NCBI GenBank assembly: GCA_022794215.1
Contig: JAAWEH010000007.1
Span: 1 to 64,000, forward strand
Direction: 5' to 3'
DNA: 64,000 bases
DNA from: Oscillospiraceae bacterium
GTDB taxonomy: Bacteria; Bacillota; Clostridia; Oscillospirales; Oscillospiraceae
In this document: one piece after another, positions 43,241 through 52,464 of the stretch
How the letters are laid out: the number at the start of each line of letters is the position of its first letter
Position numbering within the stretch: the stretch's first letter is position 1
Program-made: the position numbers and the translations under genes
Notes under the pieces: model-generated
The model's input: only the letters and a program-made list of their open reading frames with translations
Database searches by the model: none
What the model was told of the DNA's origin: nothing

Positions 43241-43654
43241 ATGGAGTATCATACGCATAGCGAGGCGGAGACGGAAGCGGTGGGGGAGGCGCTGGCAGAA
43301 ACCCTGGCTCCCGGCACTGTCATTGCCTTCACCGGAGACCTGGGAGCGGGAAAGACCGCCTTCACCCGGGGCCTGGCCCGGGGGTTGGGGATACGGGATC
43401 GGGTCACCAGCCCCACCTTTACCATTGTCAATGAATACGAGGGCGCACGCCTGCCCTTATTCCACTTTGATATGTACCGCCTGGAGAACTCTGATGAGCT
43501 TTTTGACATCGGCTGGGAGGATTATCTCCGGCGCGGAGGGATCTGCGCGGTGGAGTGGAGCGAGAAGGTTGCCGATGCGCTGACAGACGCCCTGCGGATA
43601 GACATCCGCCGGGGAGCGGGAGACAATGAGCGGGTCATTACCGTGGAAAAGTAG
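43241..43654 (+). CDS. tsaE: tRNA t6A synthesis ATPase TsaE
   Basis: A 137-residue P-loop protein required for N6-threonylcarbamoyladenosine in ANN-decoding tRNAs. Walker A is TGDLGAGKTAFTRGLARGLG, then TSPTFTIVNEYEG and a late VEWSEKV motif. It heads a unit with tsaB, its usual partner. Confidence 0.95.
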   Translation: MEYHTHSEAETEAVGEALAETLAPGTVIAFTGDLGAGKTAFTRGLARGLGIRDRVTSPTFTIVNEYEGARLPLFHFDMYRLENSDELFDIGWEDYLRRGGICAVEWSEKVADALTDALRIDIRRGAGDNERVITVEK

Positions 43655-43695
43655 TATGCGCCGTATACAGGCAAAAGTATAAGGGGGAGCGGTTC

Positions 43696-44424
43696 ATGAA
43701 AATTTTGGCTCTGGAATCCTCGGCGCTGGCGGCCTCGGTCTGTCTGATAGAGGAGGAGCGTCCCATTGCCCGTTTTTGGCAGAACAGCGGCCTGACCCAC
43801 TCCAAGACCCTGCTGCCCATGGCCGAGCAGATGCTGGCAAGCTGCGGAGAAAAGCTGGAGGATGTGGATGTGATCGCAGTGGCGGCGGGGCCCGGCTCCT
43901 TTACCGGGCTGCGTATCGGCGTATCTGCGGCCAAGGGACTGGCCTGGGCGCTGGACAAACCCTGCGCCAAGGTTTCCACCCTGGAGGCTATGGCCTGGAA
44001 CCTGTCGGTTTGCGCAGGGGAGATCTGTCCGGTGATGGATGCCCGGCGAAACCAGGTTTATAATGCCAGGTTTTCCTCTGACAGAGAGAACATTACCCGT
44101 CTGACCCCCGACAGAGCCATCGCTCTGGAGGAGCTGGCCCGGGAGTTAAAAAATGGAGGCCAGCCGCAGATTTTAGTTGGAGACGGCGCACAGTTGTGCT
44201 ATAATTACTGTATGAAAGAGGGCCTGCCGGTTCGCATGGCCCCGGCCAACCTGCGGTTTCAAGATGCGTGGGGAGTGGCTAGGGCAGCCCTGGATCAGGC
44301 CCGACAGGGAAAGCTGATCACCGCGGGAGAGTTGGCCCCCGAATACCACCGTCTGTCTCAGGCGGAGCGGGAGCGGCTGGAACGGGAGCAGGAACAGACT
44401 TTAAACAGAACGAAAGGGGAATGA
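43696..44424 (+). CDS. tsaB: tRNA t6A synthesis protein TsaB
   Basis: A 242-residue ASKHA-fold protein, inactive partner that dimerises with Tsa[34 protein letters not shown] and [20 protein letters not shown] are family marks. In many Firmicutes tsaE-tsaB are followed by rimI and tsaD; here upp follows, so tsaD must be elsewhere (compare the TsaD-like gene at 14688-15629). Confidence 0.94.
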   Translation: MKILALESSALAASVCLIEEERPIARFWQNSGLTHSKTLLPMAEQMLASCGEKLEDVDVIAVAAGPGSFTGLRIGVSAAKGLAWALDKPCAKVSTLEAMAWNLSVCAGEICPVMDARRNQVYNARFSSDRENITRLTPDRAIALEELARELKNGGQPQILVGDGAQLCYNYCMKEGLPVRMAPANLRFQDAWGVARAALDQARQGKLITAGELAPEYHRLSQAERERLEREQEQTLNRTKGE

Positions 44425-44429
44425 CAGCG

Positions 44430-45071
44430 ATGTACGAAGGAAACAGCAAAGTCCATATTATGGACCACCCCTTGGTGGCCCACAAGCTGACCATCATGCG
44501 GGATAAGGAGACCAGCGTGAAGGATTTCCGGGAGCTGGTGGGAGAGGTTGGAATGCTCATCACTTACGAGGCCACCCGTGATCTGCCCCTTACCACCAAA
44601 GAGATCGAGACTCCCATCTGTAAGAGCCGGCAGCCCACGCTGGCGGGGAAGAAGATCGCTGTGGTTCCTATCCTGCGGGCGGGCCTGGGGTTGGTGGACG
44701 GAGTGCTGAAGATGATCCCCTCAGCCCGTGTGGGACATATCGGCATGTTCCGGGACGAGGAAACCTTGGAGCCCCACGTATATTTCTGCAAGATGCCCAA
44801 AGACATTGCCGAGCGGGAAATTATGATCGTGGATCCCATGCTGGCCACCGGCGGCTCGGCCTGCGCCGCCATTGACGAGATGAAGAAGCGGGGCTGCAAG
44901 AACATTAAGCTCATGGTGCTTGTGGCAGCGCCCTATGGCATCGACGCTGTTTTGAAGCAGCACCCCGACGTGGATATTTACGCCGGCGCGGTGGATGAGA
45001 AACTCAATGAACACGGTTACATTGTCCCCGGTCTGGGCGATGCGGGCGACCGGATCTTTGGCACAAAGTGA
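44430..45071 (+). CDS. upp: Uracil phosphoribosyltransferase
   Basis: A 213-residue salvage enzyme making UMP from uracil and PRPP. It shows [31 protein letters not shown], the PRPP loop [16 protein letters not shown] and [12 protein letters not shown] at the end. The ATG at 44430 is preferred: the ATG at 44421 that overlaps the tsaB stop lies only two bases from the AAAGGGG site. Confidence 0.95.
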   Translation: MYEGNSKVHIMDHPLVAHKLTIMRDKETSVKDFRELVGEVGMLITYEATRDLPLTTKEIETPICKSRQPTLAGKKIAVVPILRAGLGLVDGVLKMIPSARVGHIGMFRDEETLEPHVYFCKMPKDIAEREIMIVDPMLATGGSACAAIDEMKKRGCKNIKLMVLVAAPYGIDAVLKQHPDVDIYAGAVDEKLNEHGYIVPGLGDAGDRIFGTK

Positions 45072-45134
45072 TCCGATGGGCGGCGGGCAGAAAAGTCCGG
45101 CTGTCCCAAACTTTTGAGAAGAAAGGTGACGTAT

Positions 45135-45980
45135 ATGGATCAGAAGGAACAAAAGGCATTGGCCCTGAATGCGGCGAAGCTGCGCGCCCTGGCTATGGAT
45201 GCGGTGCACACCGCCGCCTCGGGGCATATCGGCGGATCCCTTTCCGTGGCCGATGTGCTGACGGTGCTTTATTTCCATACCATGAAGGTGGATCCCAAGA
45301 ACCCCAAGGATCCCGACCGGGATCGCCTGGTGCTCTCCAAGGGCCACACGACTCCCGCTCTCTATTCGGCCCTGGCTCTGCGGGGCTATTTCCCCACAGA
45401 GGAGCTGAAGCTGTTCCGCTCCATTAAGGGCCATCTCTCCGGCCACCCCGATATGGTTCACGTTCCCGGCGTAGACATGTCCACCGGCTCTCTGGGCCAG
45501 GGGATCTCCGCCGCCGTGGGCATGGCTCTGGCGGGCAAGGTGGACGGAAAGGACTACCGGGTCTATGCGGTTCTGGGCGACGGTGAGATCGCCGAGGGCC
45601 AGGTCTGGGAGGCCTTTATGTCGGCGGCTAAATATCACCTGGACAACCTGTGCGCCGTGGTGGATGTAAACGGGCTTCAAATTGACGGCAAGACTGCCGA
45701 TGTTATGCCCTCCGAGCCCCTGGACAAAAAGTTCGAGGCCTTTAACTGGAACGTGTTAAAGGTGGACGGCCACGACTACGCCGCCCTGGCCGCTGCCTTT
45801 GCCTCTGCCGCGGCCCATAAGGGTCAACCCACCGTCATTCTGGCCAAGACGGTAAAGGGCAAGGGGATCTCCTTCATGGAGGACGACGCCGGCTGGCACG
45901 GCAAGGCCCCCAACGATGAGCAGTATGCCCAGGCCAAGGCCGAGCTGGATGCCAAGATCGCGGAACTGGAGGTGCAGTGA
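45135..45980 (+). CDS. Transketolase, N-terminal subunit
   Basis: A 281-residue thiamine-binding half-transketolase: GHIGGSLSVADVLTVLYFH, KGHTTPALYSALA, STGSLGQGISAAVGMALAG and the TPP motif GDGEIAEGQVWEAFMSA. It moves two-carbon units between sugar phosphates in the non-oxidative pentose pathway. The pyrimidine-binding half is the next gene. Start at 45135 by AAAGGTGA six bases upstream. Confidence 0.95.
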   Translation: MDQKEQKALALNAAKLRALAMDAVHTAASGHIGGSLSVADVLTVLYFHTMKVDPKNPKDPDRDRLVLSKGHTTPALYSALALRGYFPTEELKLFRSIKGHLSGHPDMVHVPGVDMSTGSLGQGISAAVGMALAGKVDGKDYRVYAVLGDGEIAEGQVWEAFMSAAKYHLDNLCAVVDVNGLQIDGKTADVMPSEPLDKKFEAFNWNVLKVDGHDYAALAAAFASAAAHKGQPTVILAKTVKGKGISFMEDDAGWHGKAPNDEQYAQAKAELDAKIAELEVQ

Positions 45981-45981
45981 G

Positions 45982-46929
45982 ATGGGAGAGAAAATCGCCA
46001 CAAGAGCCGCCTACGGCGACGCCATTGTTGCCTTGGCCCAAGAGTATCCTGAGCTGGTGGTTCTGGACGCCGACCTGTCGGGGGCGACCATGACCAAAAA
46101 GTTTTCCCAGACCTATCCGGAGCGCTTTTTCAATATGGGCATTGCCGAGTGCAACATGATCGGCGTGGCCGCCGGCCTTTCCACCTGCGGCAAGAAGCCC
46201 TTTGCCTCCTCCTTTGCCATGTTTACCGCCGGCCGCGCCTTTGAGCAGGTGCGCAACTCGGTGGGCTATCCCCACCTGAACGTGAAGGTGGTGGGCTCCC
46301 ACGGCGGATTGTCGGTGGGCGAGGACGGCGCCACCCACCAGTGCTGTGAGGATTTTGCCACCATGCGCTCCATTCCCGGCATGGTGGTGTGCTGCCCCTG
46401 CGACGGCAATGAGATGACCGCCGCGGTCAAGGCCCTGCTGGATTACGAGGGCCCTGCCTATCTTCGCCTGGGCCGCTCGGCGGTGGAGGACGTGACCGGA
46501 GCCCTGTCTGGCTATAAGTTTGAACTGGGCAAGGGCGTGACCCTCCGGGAGGGGAAAGACGCCGCCATCATTGCCGTGGGCCTTATGGTTCAGCGCGCCC
46601 TGGCCGCTGCCGAGCTGCTGGCCAAGGAGGGGGTGGATGTGCGTGTCATTGATATGCACACCATCAAGCCTTTGGACACGGAGCTGGTGCTGAAGGCTGC
46701 CCGGGAGACGGGCTGCATCATCACCACCGAGGAGCACAACATCATCGGCGGTCTGGGCGAGGCAGTGTGCGCCTGCGTCAGCGAGAATTGTCCTGTGCCT
46801 GTGCTGCGCCATGGCGTGGAGGATACCTTTGGCCGTTCCGGTAAGGCGGATCAGGTGCTGGAGCACTATGGCCTCACCCCTGAGGGCATCGCCGCAAAGG
46901 TGCGTCAGGGATTGAAACTGAAGAAATAA
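45982..46929 (+). CDS. Transketolase, C-terminal subunit
   Basis: A 315-residue partner of the previous protein: LDADLSGATMTKKFSQTYPE, NMGIAECNMIGVAAGLSTCG, HGGLSVGEDGATHQCCED and the C-terminal domain. The gene starts one base after the upstream stop codon, consistent with a heteromeric split transketolase, a common arrangement in Clostridia. Confidence 0.95.
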   Translation: MGEKIATRAAYGDAIVALAQEYPELVVLDADLSGATMTKKFSQTYPERFFNMGIAECNMIGVAAGLSTCGKKPFASSFAMFTAGRAFEQVRNSVGYPHLNVKVVGSHGGLSVGEDGATHQCCEDFATMRSIPGMVVCCPCDGNEMTAAVKALLDYEGPAYLRLGRSAVEDVTGALSGYKFELGKGVTLREGKDAAIIAVGLMVQRALAAAELLAKEGVDVRVIDMHTIKPLDTELVLKAARETGCIITTEEHNIIGGLGEAVCACVSENCPVPVLRHGVEDTFGRSGKADQVLEHYGLTPEGIAAKVRQGLKLKK

Positions 46930-46941
46930 GAGGGAACTGCT

Positions 46942-47766
46942 TTGGGTATTAAGCTCATTGTCATGGATATGGATGGTACGCTCCTGGGCGCCGATCATGT
47001 AGCCGTCCCGGCCCGGAACATATCTGCATTGCGGCGGGCCAAAGAGAAGGGAGTCAAGCTGGCCATTGCCAGCGGCCGTACCTGGAGCCTGATCGGGGAT
47101 GCGGTGGAACAGCTGGGAGGTATAGATTATGCCATCTTAGCCAATGGAGCCGCCGTTCGGAATGTAGAAACCGGGGAGCACATCTACGAAAATGCCATCC
47201 CCAATCCTCAGGCCAAGGAACTGATCCGCCGTCTGAGCGCTGTGGGGCTCCCCTGCGAGATATACTGCCGGGGTCAGAACTATGCTATTCTGGAGGAATT
47301 GGAGCAGCTCAAAGAATGCTTCCTCAGCCCGGAGTTTGAGGCGCAGTATCGGGCGCAGACCCGGTTTGTGTCCGACCTGGCGGAGGCCTTGGATGGCCGG
47401 CCCATGGAGAAGATCAATATGTTCTATGCACCCCCGGAGTATCGGGAGAAGCTGTGCGCCGAGGCAATGGCCGCCGGCCCGGTGGCCATAACCAACGCCC
47501 TGGAGGGAAATATGGAGTTCGCCCGGGGCGGGGCAAGCAAGGGTCTGGCGCTCCAGGCCTTGGCCAAACACCTGGGCCTGGATGCCCGGGAGATCATGGC
47601 CTTTGGTGACGCCAACAACGACCTGGAAATGCTCCGGTGGGCCTTCTGGTCTTTCGCCATGGCCAATGGGACGGCGGAGGCCCGCTCCGCAGGCCGCTAT
47701 ATTGCCCCTGCCAATGTGGAGGCGGGGGTGGGCCAGATGGTAGAAAAGTACGTTCTGGAAGGGTAA
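46942..47766 (+). CDS. Cof-type HAD-superfamily hydrolase
   Basis: A 274-residue phosphatase of HAD subfamily IIB. Motif I is MDMDGTLLGAD at residues about 8-18, motif II lies in LAIASGRTW, the lysine motif in the middle cap region, and motif IV is FGDANNDLEM. A TTG start follows AGAGGGAA. Position after the transketolase pair suggests a sugar phosphate substrate, but the family is broad. Confidence 0.88.
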   Translation: MGIKLIVMDMDGTLLGADHVAVPARNISALRRAKEKGVKLAIASGRTWSLIGDAVEQLGGIDYAILANGAAVRNVETGEHIYENAIPNPQAKELIRRLSAVGLPCEIYCRGQNYAILEELEQLKECFLSPEFEAQYRAQTRFVSDLAEALDGRPMEKINMFYAPPEYREKLCAEAMAAGPVAITNALEGNMEFARGGASKGLALQALAKHLGLDAREIMAFGDANNDLEMLRWAFWSFAMANGTAEARSAGRYIAPANVEAGVGQMVEKYVLEG

Positions 47767-47771
47767 AAAGG

Positions 47772-47807
47772 AAAAAGCGGCGTCTGTAAAACAGACGCCG
47801 CTTTTTT
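47772..47807. terminator. Bidirectional terminator
   Basis: A 16-bp stem (47772-47787 with 47791-47806), 3-base loop, six Ts on the right and five As on the left, between convergent genes. Confidence 0.93.
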
Positions 47808-47827
47808 GCTGCCTTGCACGGTTTCAG

Positions 47828-48460
47828 TCAGAGATATTTTACCGTAAGAGTATATCCCTCGGGAAGGGCGGAGAGGAGAAGGGCGAGTGCGCTTTTGCGG
47901 GCCGACTCGGCGGCCTGCTCTAAAAGCCCCCGCTCCAGGGCCTTTTGCTCCATCTCCGCCTTCTGATCGGCCTGGAAGGAGGAGAAGTCCTCTACGGTGA
48001 AGGGATTGAAGATAGAGTTTTTTTCATCAAAGACCTCGATGCTGCCCTCGTCGATCTCGTGGGAAAGGATCTGGGCGGTGGGAAGAGTGACTGTGACCTG
48101 GGTGCCGCCAACCTGCACCTCGGCTTGAGAAAGATCCACGCCGGCCTTGATCTCCCCATCATAAGTGAGGATGAACTTCTTGGTGGTGAAGGGGATAACG
48201 ACCCCATAAAAATCATTGCTGCTGGAAAACTGGGCCATATTGGTGTATTGATAGCTGACGGTAGCCAACTGGTTGATTTGAGACAGTTGAGTCTCTAAAA
48301 CAACCGCATCCAGCTGGACGTTTTCTTTGCTGTTTTGAGCGGCGGAGCGGCCCAGGAAGAAGCAGGCAAGACCCACCGCGGCGCAGAGCAGAATACCCAG
48401 CAAGGCATATTTCAGTGCTTTTACCGGCCGGGGCCGGACAGGGGCCTGGGTATCGGACAT
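47828..48460 (-). CDS. DUF4230 membrane-anchored protein
   Basis: A 210-residue protein with one N-terminal membrane helix (YALLGILLCAAVGLACFFLG) and an outside domain (YTNMAQFSSSNDFYGVVIPF, KKFILTYDGEIKAGVDLSQ, PTAQILSHEIDEGSIEVFDE) typical of DUF4230. The ATG at 48460 has GGAGGG upstream; an in-frame ATG at 48523 coincides with the -35 of its promoter. Function unknown. It diverges from the sigma factor gene. Confidence 0.85.
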   Translation of the reverse strand: MSDTQAPVRPRPVKALKYALLGILLCAAVGLACFFLGRSAAQNSKENVQLDAVVLETQLSQINQLATVSYQYTNMAQFSSSNDFYGVVIPFTTKKFILTYDGEIKAGVDLSQAEVQVGGTQVTVTLPTAQILSHEIDEGSIEVFDEKNSIFNPFTVEDFSSFQADQKAEMEQKALERGLLEQAAESARKSALALLLSALPEGYTLTVKYL

Positions 48461-48494
48461 GCCAAAGCCCTCCTTTCCTTTTGATAGTATCTCT

Positions 48495-48523
48495 ATAATA
48501 GTTGAAACCACGGAAAAAAGCAA
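48495..48523 (-). promoter_or_regulatory. Promoter of the DUF4230 gene
   Basis: On the minus strand TTGCTT (48518-48523), 17 bases, TATTAT (48495-48500). Confidence 0.55.
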
Positions 48524-48528
48524 GCGGT
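48503..48528 (+). promoter_or_regulatory. Possible ECF-type promoter for the sigma gene
   Basis: TGAAAC (48503-48508), exactly 16 bases, then CGGT (48525-48528), near the ECF pattern TGAAAC-N16-CGTm. ECF sigma genes are often autoregulated. The -10 is one base off the common form. Confidence 0.3.
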
Positions 48529-48623
48529 GGAAGGAGCCACCCGCCCCTAAAGAGGAAATGTTTTGCCTCTGTGTGACAAAACCGCTTTCTGCTTTGAGTT
48601 ACTGGTGAAAGGAGGTCATGCTC

Positions 48624-49121
48624 ATGGAGAAAGAGCCGCTGCGTACGGGCGGCGAGCTGGAGGAGGTCATCCATCGCTATAAGACCATGGTCTATGGCCT
48701 GGCTCTGGCCCGGACGGGATCTCCTGCCGATGCGGACGACGTATTTCAGGAGACCTTCCTGACCTACTACCGCGCGGGAAAGACCTTTCGGAGCGAGGAG
48801 CACCGGAAAGCCTGGCTCCTCCGTACCGCCCTTAATATGAGCCGCCGGGTGACCCAGTCCACCTACCGGCAAAAGGTGGTGCCTTTGGAGGAGAGGGAAG
48901 AGGGGACGGAAGCCTTCCGGGAGCCGGAGGAGAACCGGGTTTGGCAGGCCCTCCAGGGCCTGGAGGAGGGCTACCGCCTGCCCCTTTACCTTTTTTACTT
49001 TGAGGAGCTGTCCACGGATCAGATCGCCAAGGTCCTGTCCCTGCGCCCCGGCACGGTGCGGATGCGCCTCAGCCGGGGACGGGAACAGCTTCGGGAGGTT
49101 TTGAAAGGAGAATATTTTTGA
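48624..49121 (+). CDS. ECF-family RNA polymerase sigma factor
   Basis: A 165-residue sigma-70 factor with regions 2 and 4 only. Region 2 contains ARTGSPADADDVFQETFLT and HRKAWLLRTALNMSRR; region 4 is LSTDQIAKVLSLRPGTVRMR followed by LSRGREQLREVL. The second ATG (48624) suits the AAAGGAGG site eight bases upstream better than the first at 48618. It is coupled to the next gene by TGATG, the usual sigma/anti-sigma arrangement. Confidence 0.92.
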   Translation: MEKEPLRTGGELEEVIHRYKTMVYGLALARTGSPADADDVFQETFLTYYRAGKTFRSEEHRKAWLLRTALNMSRRVTQSTYRQKVVPLEEREEGTEAFREPEENRVWQALQGLEEGYRLPLYLFYFEELSTDQIAKVLSLRPGTVRMRLSRGREQLREVLKGEYF

Positions 49122-50341
49122 TGAATAACGTCATTTTTGCCTCTATGCGGGAGCAAATGTGCCCCAGTGAGGCTGCCCAGGCAGCCCTTTGGGTTCGGCT
49201 TGGGGAAGCATCCCCCAAACCGAGGCTCCCCCTGAAAAAATATCTTGCCGTGGCGGCCTGTGCCGCTCTGGTGCTGGGAGCCTACCCTGTTTACAGCGCA
49301 ATAGGGCCCCAAAATGCGCCCCGGCTCCACAGCTATGCCCTGGTGGAGGCCGGCGATCTTCTGACCATGAAGACCCATCAGCAGGAAACCGCCGAGCTGA
49401 CGGGAGATAAGGGGGCCGGAGACCGGGATCAGACCATGCTTCCCGAGGAGCTGGTGGAGGCCATGGAGGAGGCTGGCTTTGCCACCGCCGATATCGACCA
49501 GTACCAGGCCCTGGGCTATGAGATGACCTGGGCCAAGTGGTGGAAGTACATCCACGCCACGGAAACCCCCGACCTGGAGAGCCTGAAGGCCTTCTCGGTC
49601 CAGGAGCTTTCCGTCAACACCGGGGTGCTGGACAACCCGGTGGAGGATCTCCCTGCCCAGCCGGGGGTCGACGGCTATCAGCTTCTGATGGATCACTTTG
49701 GGGAGGATTTGCCCGATTGGTACGGCGGTGCCTATGTGGACGGGAGAGGCACCCTTATGGTGCTGCTGGTGGAGTCCCGGGATCCGGGAGACAAATCTCT
49801 GGAGACAGAGGTTCTGGCGGCGGTGGGCAGCATTCCCCTGGGGTTTACCAGCGCCAAGTATAGCCGCAGCGACCTGAACCGGATGAACGGGGAACTGCTC
49901 ACCCTTCTGGATGGGAAGGGCATCTTCGCCACCTGGGGCATTTACGATGACCAGAACCGCATTGTTTTGGATGTGGCGCAGCCCCTGCCCGATGACCTTC
50001 TGGCCGCCATCGCCGAAATCGACCCGGACGATGACGCCATCCTCATCCGGGTGGTGGAGGGCAGCGCCGTGATGACACAGGAGCTCATGAAGGGCCCTGC
50101 GCCCATCGGCGAGGGGAACGACCCCCTCCCCGGCGGCGTCCAGGAGGCGCCCCCTCACAGCGGCACGGTGAAGCCGGAGGACAAGGAATCCCCCCAGGAC
50201 TATGCCGCCGTTCCCAACGCCGCCCCTCCCGACGACGAAGATCTCATCGCCATAGAGCCCCGGATGGAAGAGCTTCCGGAGAAAAAGCCGGGAGAAGCGG
50301 TCCGGCCCGCCTCCCATGACCTGGGAACCGCCGGAGAGTAA
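49121..50341 (+). CDS. Membrane partner of the ECF sigma factor (putative anti-sigma)
   Basis: A 406-residue protein: about 38 cytoplasmic residues, one membrane helix (YLAVAACAALVLGAYPVYS), and a 340-residue outside part ending in a Pro/Asp/Glu-rich tail. I see no zinc-binding HxxxCxxC motif in the cytoplasmic stretch, so it is not a classical ZAS anti-sigma factor. Role inferred from the overlap with the sigma gene and topology. AAAGGAG precedes the ATG at 49121; a TTG at 49118 is possible. Confidence 0.7.
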   Translation: MNNVIFASMREQMCPSEAAQAALWVRLGEASPKPRLPLKKYLAVAACAALVLGAYPVYSAIGPQNAPRLHSYALVEAGDLLTMKTHQQETAELTGDKGAGDRDQTMLPEELVEAMEEAGFATADIDQYQALGYEMTWAKWWKYIHATETPDLESLKAFSVQELSVNTGVLDNPVEDLPAQPGVDGYQLLMDHFGEDLPDWYGGAYVDGRGTLMVLLVESRDPGDKSLETEVLAAVGSIPLGFTSAKYSRSDLNRMNGELLTLLDGKGIFATWGIYDDQNRIVLDVAQPLPDDLLAAIAEIDPDDDAILIRVVEGSAVMTQELMKGPAPIGEGNDPLPGGVQEAPPHSGTVKPEDKESPQDYAAVPNAAPPDDEDLIAIEPRMEELPEKKPGEAVRPASHDLGTAGE

Positions 50342-50355
50342 AAGCCGAAGAAAAC

Positions 50356-50380
50356 GGACAGGGGAAACCCTGTCCATTTT
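50356..50380. terminator. Terminator between the sigma partner and nth
   Basis: An 8-bp stem (GGACAGGG, 50356-50363, with 50368-50375), loop GAAA, then ATTTTCTTT. An A-run on the left allows weak use on the minus strand for nth. Confidence 0.8.
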
Positions 50381-50390
50381 CTTTGAGAGG

Positions 50391-51029
50391 TTATTTCTTG
50401 TTGTAGGTGTCGCACCAGGGCCGCAGACAGCACCTGTCGCAGTAAGGCACCCGGGCGGTACACACCGCCCGGCCGTGAAGCACCAACCGGTGGCAAAAGT
50501 CATTGCTTTCCTCCGGAGGCAAAATCTTTCGAAGCTGCTGTTCCACCTTCCCCGGATCCTTGGTGCCGTCGGTAAGTCCCAGCCGGCCCGAGATGCGGAT
50601 ACAGTGGGTGTCGGCGATGACCACCCCGGGGGCGTTATAGATGTCGCCCAGGATCAGGTTGGCCGTCTTTCTTCCCACACCGGGCAGCTTCAGCAGATCC
50701 TCCATATTGTCGGGCACCTTGCCCCCAAAGTCCCGCAGCAGCATCTGGGCCGAGGCCACGATATCGTGGGCCTTGGCCCGGAAGAACCCGCAGGAGTGGA
50801 TCAGCTCCTCCACTTCGGCCATATCAGCCTCCGCAAAGGCCTCCAGGGTGGGGAAGCGGGCATAGAGGGCGGGGGTCACCTGGTTCACCCGCTCATCGGT
50901 ACACTGGGCGGACAGCCGCACCGAGAATAACAACTCATGGGGCTTGGGATATTGCAGGGAACAGATGCCCTCCGGATATTCCTTTTTCAACCCTTCAACA
51001 ATAAGTGCCGCTCTTTCTTTCTTTTTCAT
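50391..51029 (-). CDS. nth: Endonuclease III
   Basis: A 212-residue base-excision repair glycosylase/lyase for oxidised pyrimidines. The HhH motif LPGVGRKTANLIL carries the catalytic lysine; the catalytic aspartate is in VVIADTHCIR; a C-terminal 4Fe-4S cluster is formed by CTARVPYCDRCCLRPWC. The ATG at 51029 is chosen over one at 51095 because family homology begins there and GGGGAG precedes it. Confidence 0.95.
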   Translation of the reverse strand: MKKKERAALIVEGLKKEYPEGICSLQYPKPHELLFSVRLSAQCTDERVNQVTPALYARFPTLEAFAEADMAEVEELIHSCGFFRAKAHDIVASAQMLLRDFGGKVPDNMEDLLKLPGVGRKTANLILGDIYNAPGVVIADTHCIRISGRLGLTDGTKDPGKVEQQLRKILPPEESNDFCHRLVLHGRAVCTARVPYCDRCCLRPWCDTYNKK

Positions 51030-51043
51030 GGTGGTTTCTCCCC

Positions 51044-51073
51044 TTGACGGAATCGGTAGGAATATCATATCAT
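51044..51073 (+). promoter_or_regulatory. Promoter of glyA
   Basis: TTGACG (51044-51049), an 18-base spacer and TATCAT (51068-51073), in the divergent nth-glyA interval. Confidence 0.6.
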
Positions 51074-51121
51074 AGAATAAGAAAAAAGGCGACAAGAAAA
51101 TGATGCAAAGGGGATGCGGAT

Positions 51122-52366
51122 ATGCTGAAGGAAATGATGGACTTTATCCAGACCCAGGATCCGGAGCTGGGGGCCGCCATTTGGGCGGAGTATGAGCGCC
51201 AGCAGCGAAACATCGAGCTCATCGCCTCGGAGAACTTTACCAGTCCTGTGGTGATGCTCTCCCAGGGCAGCGTGCTCACCAACAAGTACGCCGAGGGCTA
51301 TCCCGGCCACCGCTATTACGGCGGCTGCCAGTGCGTGGACGTGGCTGAGGAGCTGGCCCGCACCCGTGCCTGCAAGCTCTTCGGGGCCGACCATGTGAAC
51401 GTCCAGCCCCACTCCGGGGCCCAGGCCAACTACGCCGTCTATGCCGCCCTGTGCCAGCACGGGGACACGGTGCTGGGCATGGATCTGAGTAACGGCGGCC
51501 ACCTGACCCACGGCTCCCCGGTGAACTACTCCGGCAAGAACTACCATATGGTGTCCTACGGGGTGGACGCCGACGGGCGCATCGACTACGACCAGGTGCG
51601 GGAAATTGCCCGGCGGGAGGAGCCCAAGATGATCATCGCCGGCGCCTCCGCCTACCCCCGGATCATCGACTTCAAGGTCTTTGCCGACATCGCCCACGAG
51701 GTGGGGGCCTACCTCTTCGTGGACATGGCCCACATCGCCGGCCTGGTGGCGGCGGGGTGCCATCCCTCTCCCATCCCCTATGCCGACGTGGTGACCACCA
51801 CCACCCATAAGACCCTCCGGGGCCCCCGGGGAGGCATGATCTTCTGTAAGGAGGAGCTGGCCAAGAAGATCGACTCCGCCATCTTCCCCGGCAGCCAGGG
51901 CGGCCCTCTGGAGCACGTCATCGCCGCCAAGGCCGCCGCTCTGGGAGAGGCCCTGAAGCCCGAGTTCAAGGCCTACCAGGAGCAGATCGTGAAGAACGCC
52001 GCCGCCCTGGCCCAGGGCCTTCTCAACGAGGGCTTCGACCTGGTCTCCGGCGGCACGGACAACCACCTGATGCTGCTGGATCTCCGCCGGATGGGCCTCA
52101 CCGGCAAGGAGCTGGAGAAGCGGCTGGACGAGGTGAACATCACCGCCAACAAGAACGCCGTCCCCAACGACCCGGAGAAGCCCTTCGTCACCAGCGGCGT
52201 GCGCATCGGTACCCCCGCCGTCACCAGCCGGGGCTTCAAGGAGGCTGAGATGGCGGTCATCGCCAAGTGCATTGCCATGACGGCCAAGGACTTTGATACC
52301 AAGGCCGACGAGATCCGGGCCATGGTGGCCCAGCTCACCGGGAAGTATCCTCTCTACGAGGGGTAA
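51122..52366 (+). CDS. glyA: Serine hydroxymethyltransferase
   Basis: A 414-residue PLP enzyme that converts serine and tetrahydrofolate to glycine and methylene-THF. It shows [40 protein letters not shown] and the PLP-lysine block [14 protein letters not shown]. Codon use is markedly C/G-ending, as expected for a highly expressed gene. Its terminator also carries the next gene's promoter. Confidence 0.97.
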   Translation: MLKEMMDFIQTQDPELGAAIWAEYERQQRNIELIASENFTSPVVMLSQGSVLTNKYAEGYPGHRYYGGCQCVDVAEELARTRACKLFGADHVNVQPHSGAQANYAVYAALCQHGDTVLGMDLSNGGHLTHGSPVNYSGKNYHMVSYGVDADGRIDYDQVREIARREEPKMIIAGASAYPRIIDFKVFADIAHEVGAYLFVDMAHIAGLVAAGCHPSPIPYADVVTTTTHKTLRGPRGGMIFCKEELAKKIDSAIFPGSQGGPLEHVIAAKAAALGEALKPEFKAYQEQIVKNAAALAQGLLNEGFDLVSGGTDNHLMLLDLRRMGLTGKELEKRLDEVNITANKNAVPNDPEKPFVTSGVRIGTPAVTSRGFKEAEMAVIAKCIAMTAKDFDTKADEIRAMVAQLTGKYPLYEG

Positions 52367-52384
52367 AACAGCCATAAATGCCCA

Positions 52385-52413
52385 TTGTAAGGGCCTGGAA
52401 AATATGATAAAAT
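52385..52413 (+). promoter_or_regulatory. Promoter of the WG-repeat gene, overlapping the glyA terminator
   Basis: TTGTAA (52385-52390), 17 bases, TAAAAT (52408-52413). The -10 shares bases with the left arm of the terminator at 52409-52443, so RNA starting near 52420 lacks most of that arm. Confidence 0.6.
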
Positions 52414-52450
52414 GGACGAAAGGAAACCCCTTTCGTCCATTTTATTTTTT
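52409..52450 (+). terminator. Intrinsic terminator after glyA
   Basis: A perfect 15-bp stem (52409-52423 with 52429-52443, arm AAAATGGACGAAAGG), 5-base loop and then ATTTTTT. It ends only 15 bases before the next ATG. Confidence 0.9.
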
Positions 52451-52464
52451 GAGGAGGCCCCGCC

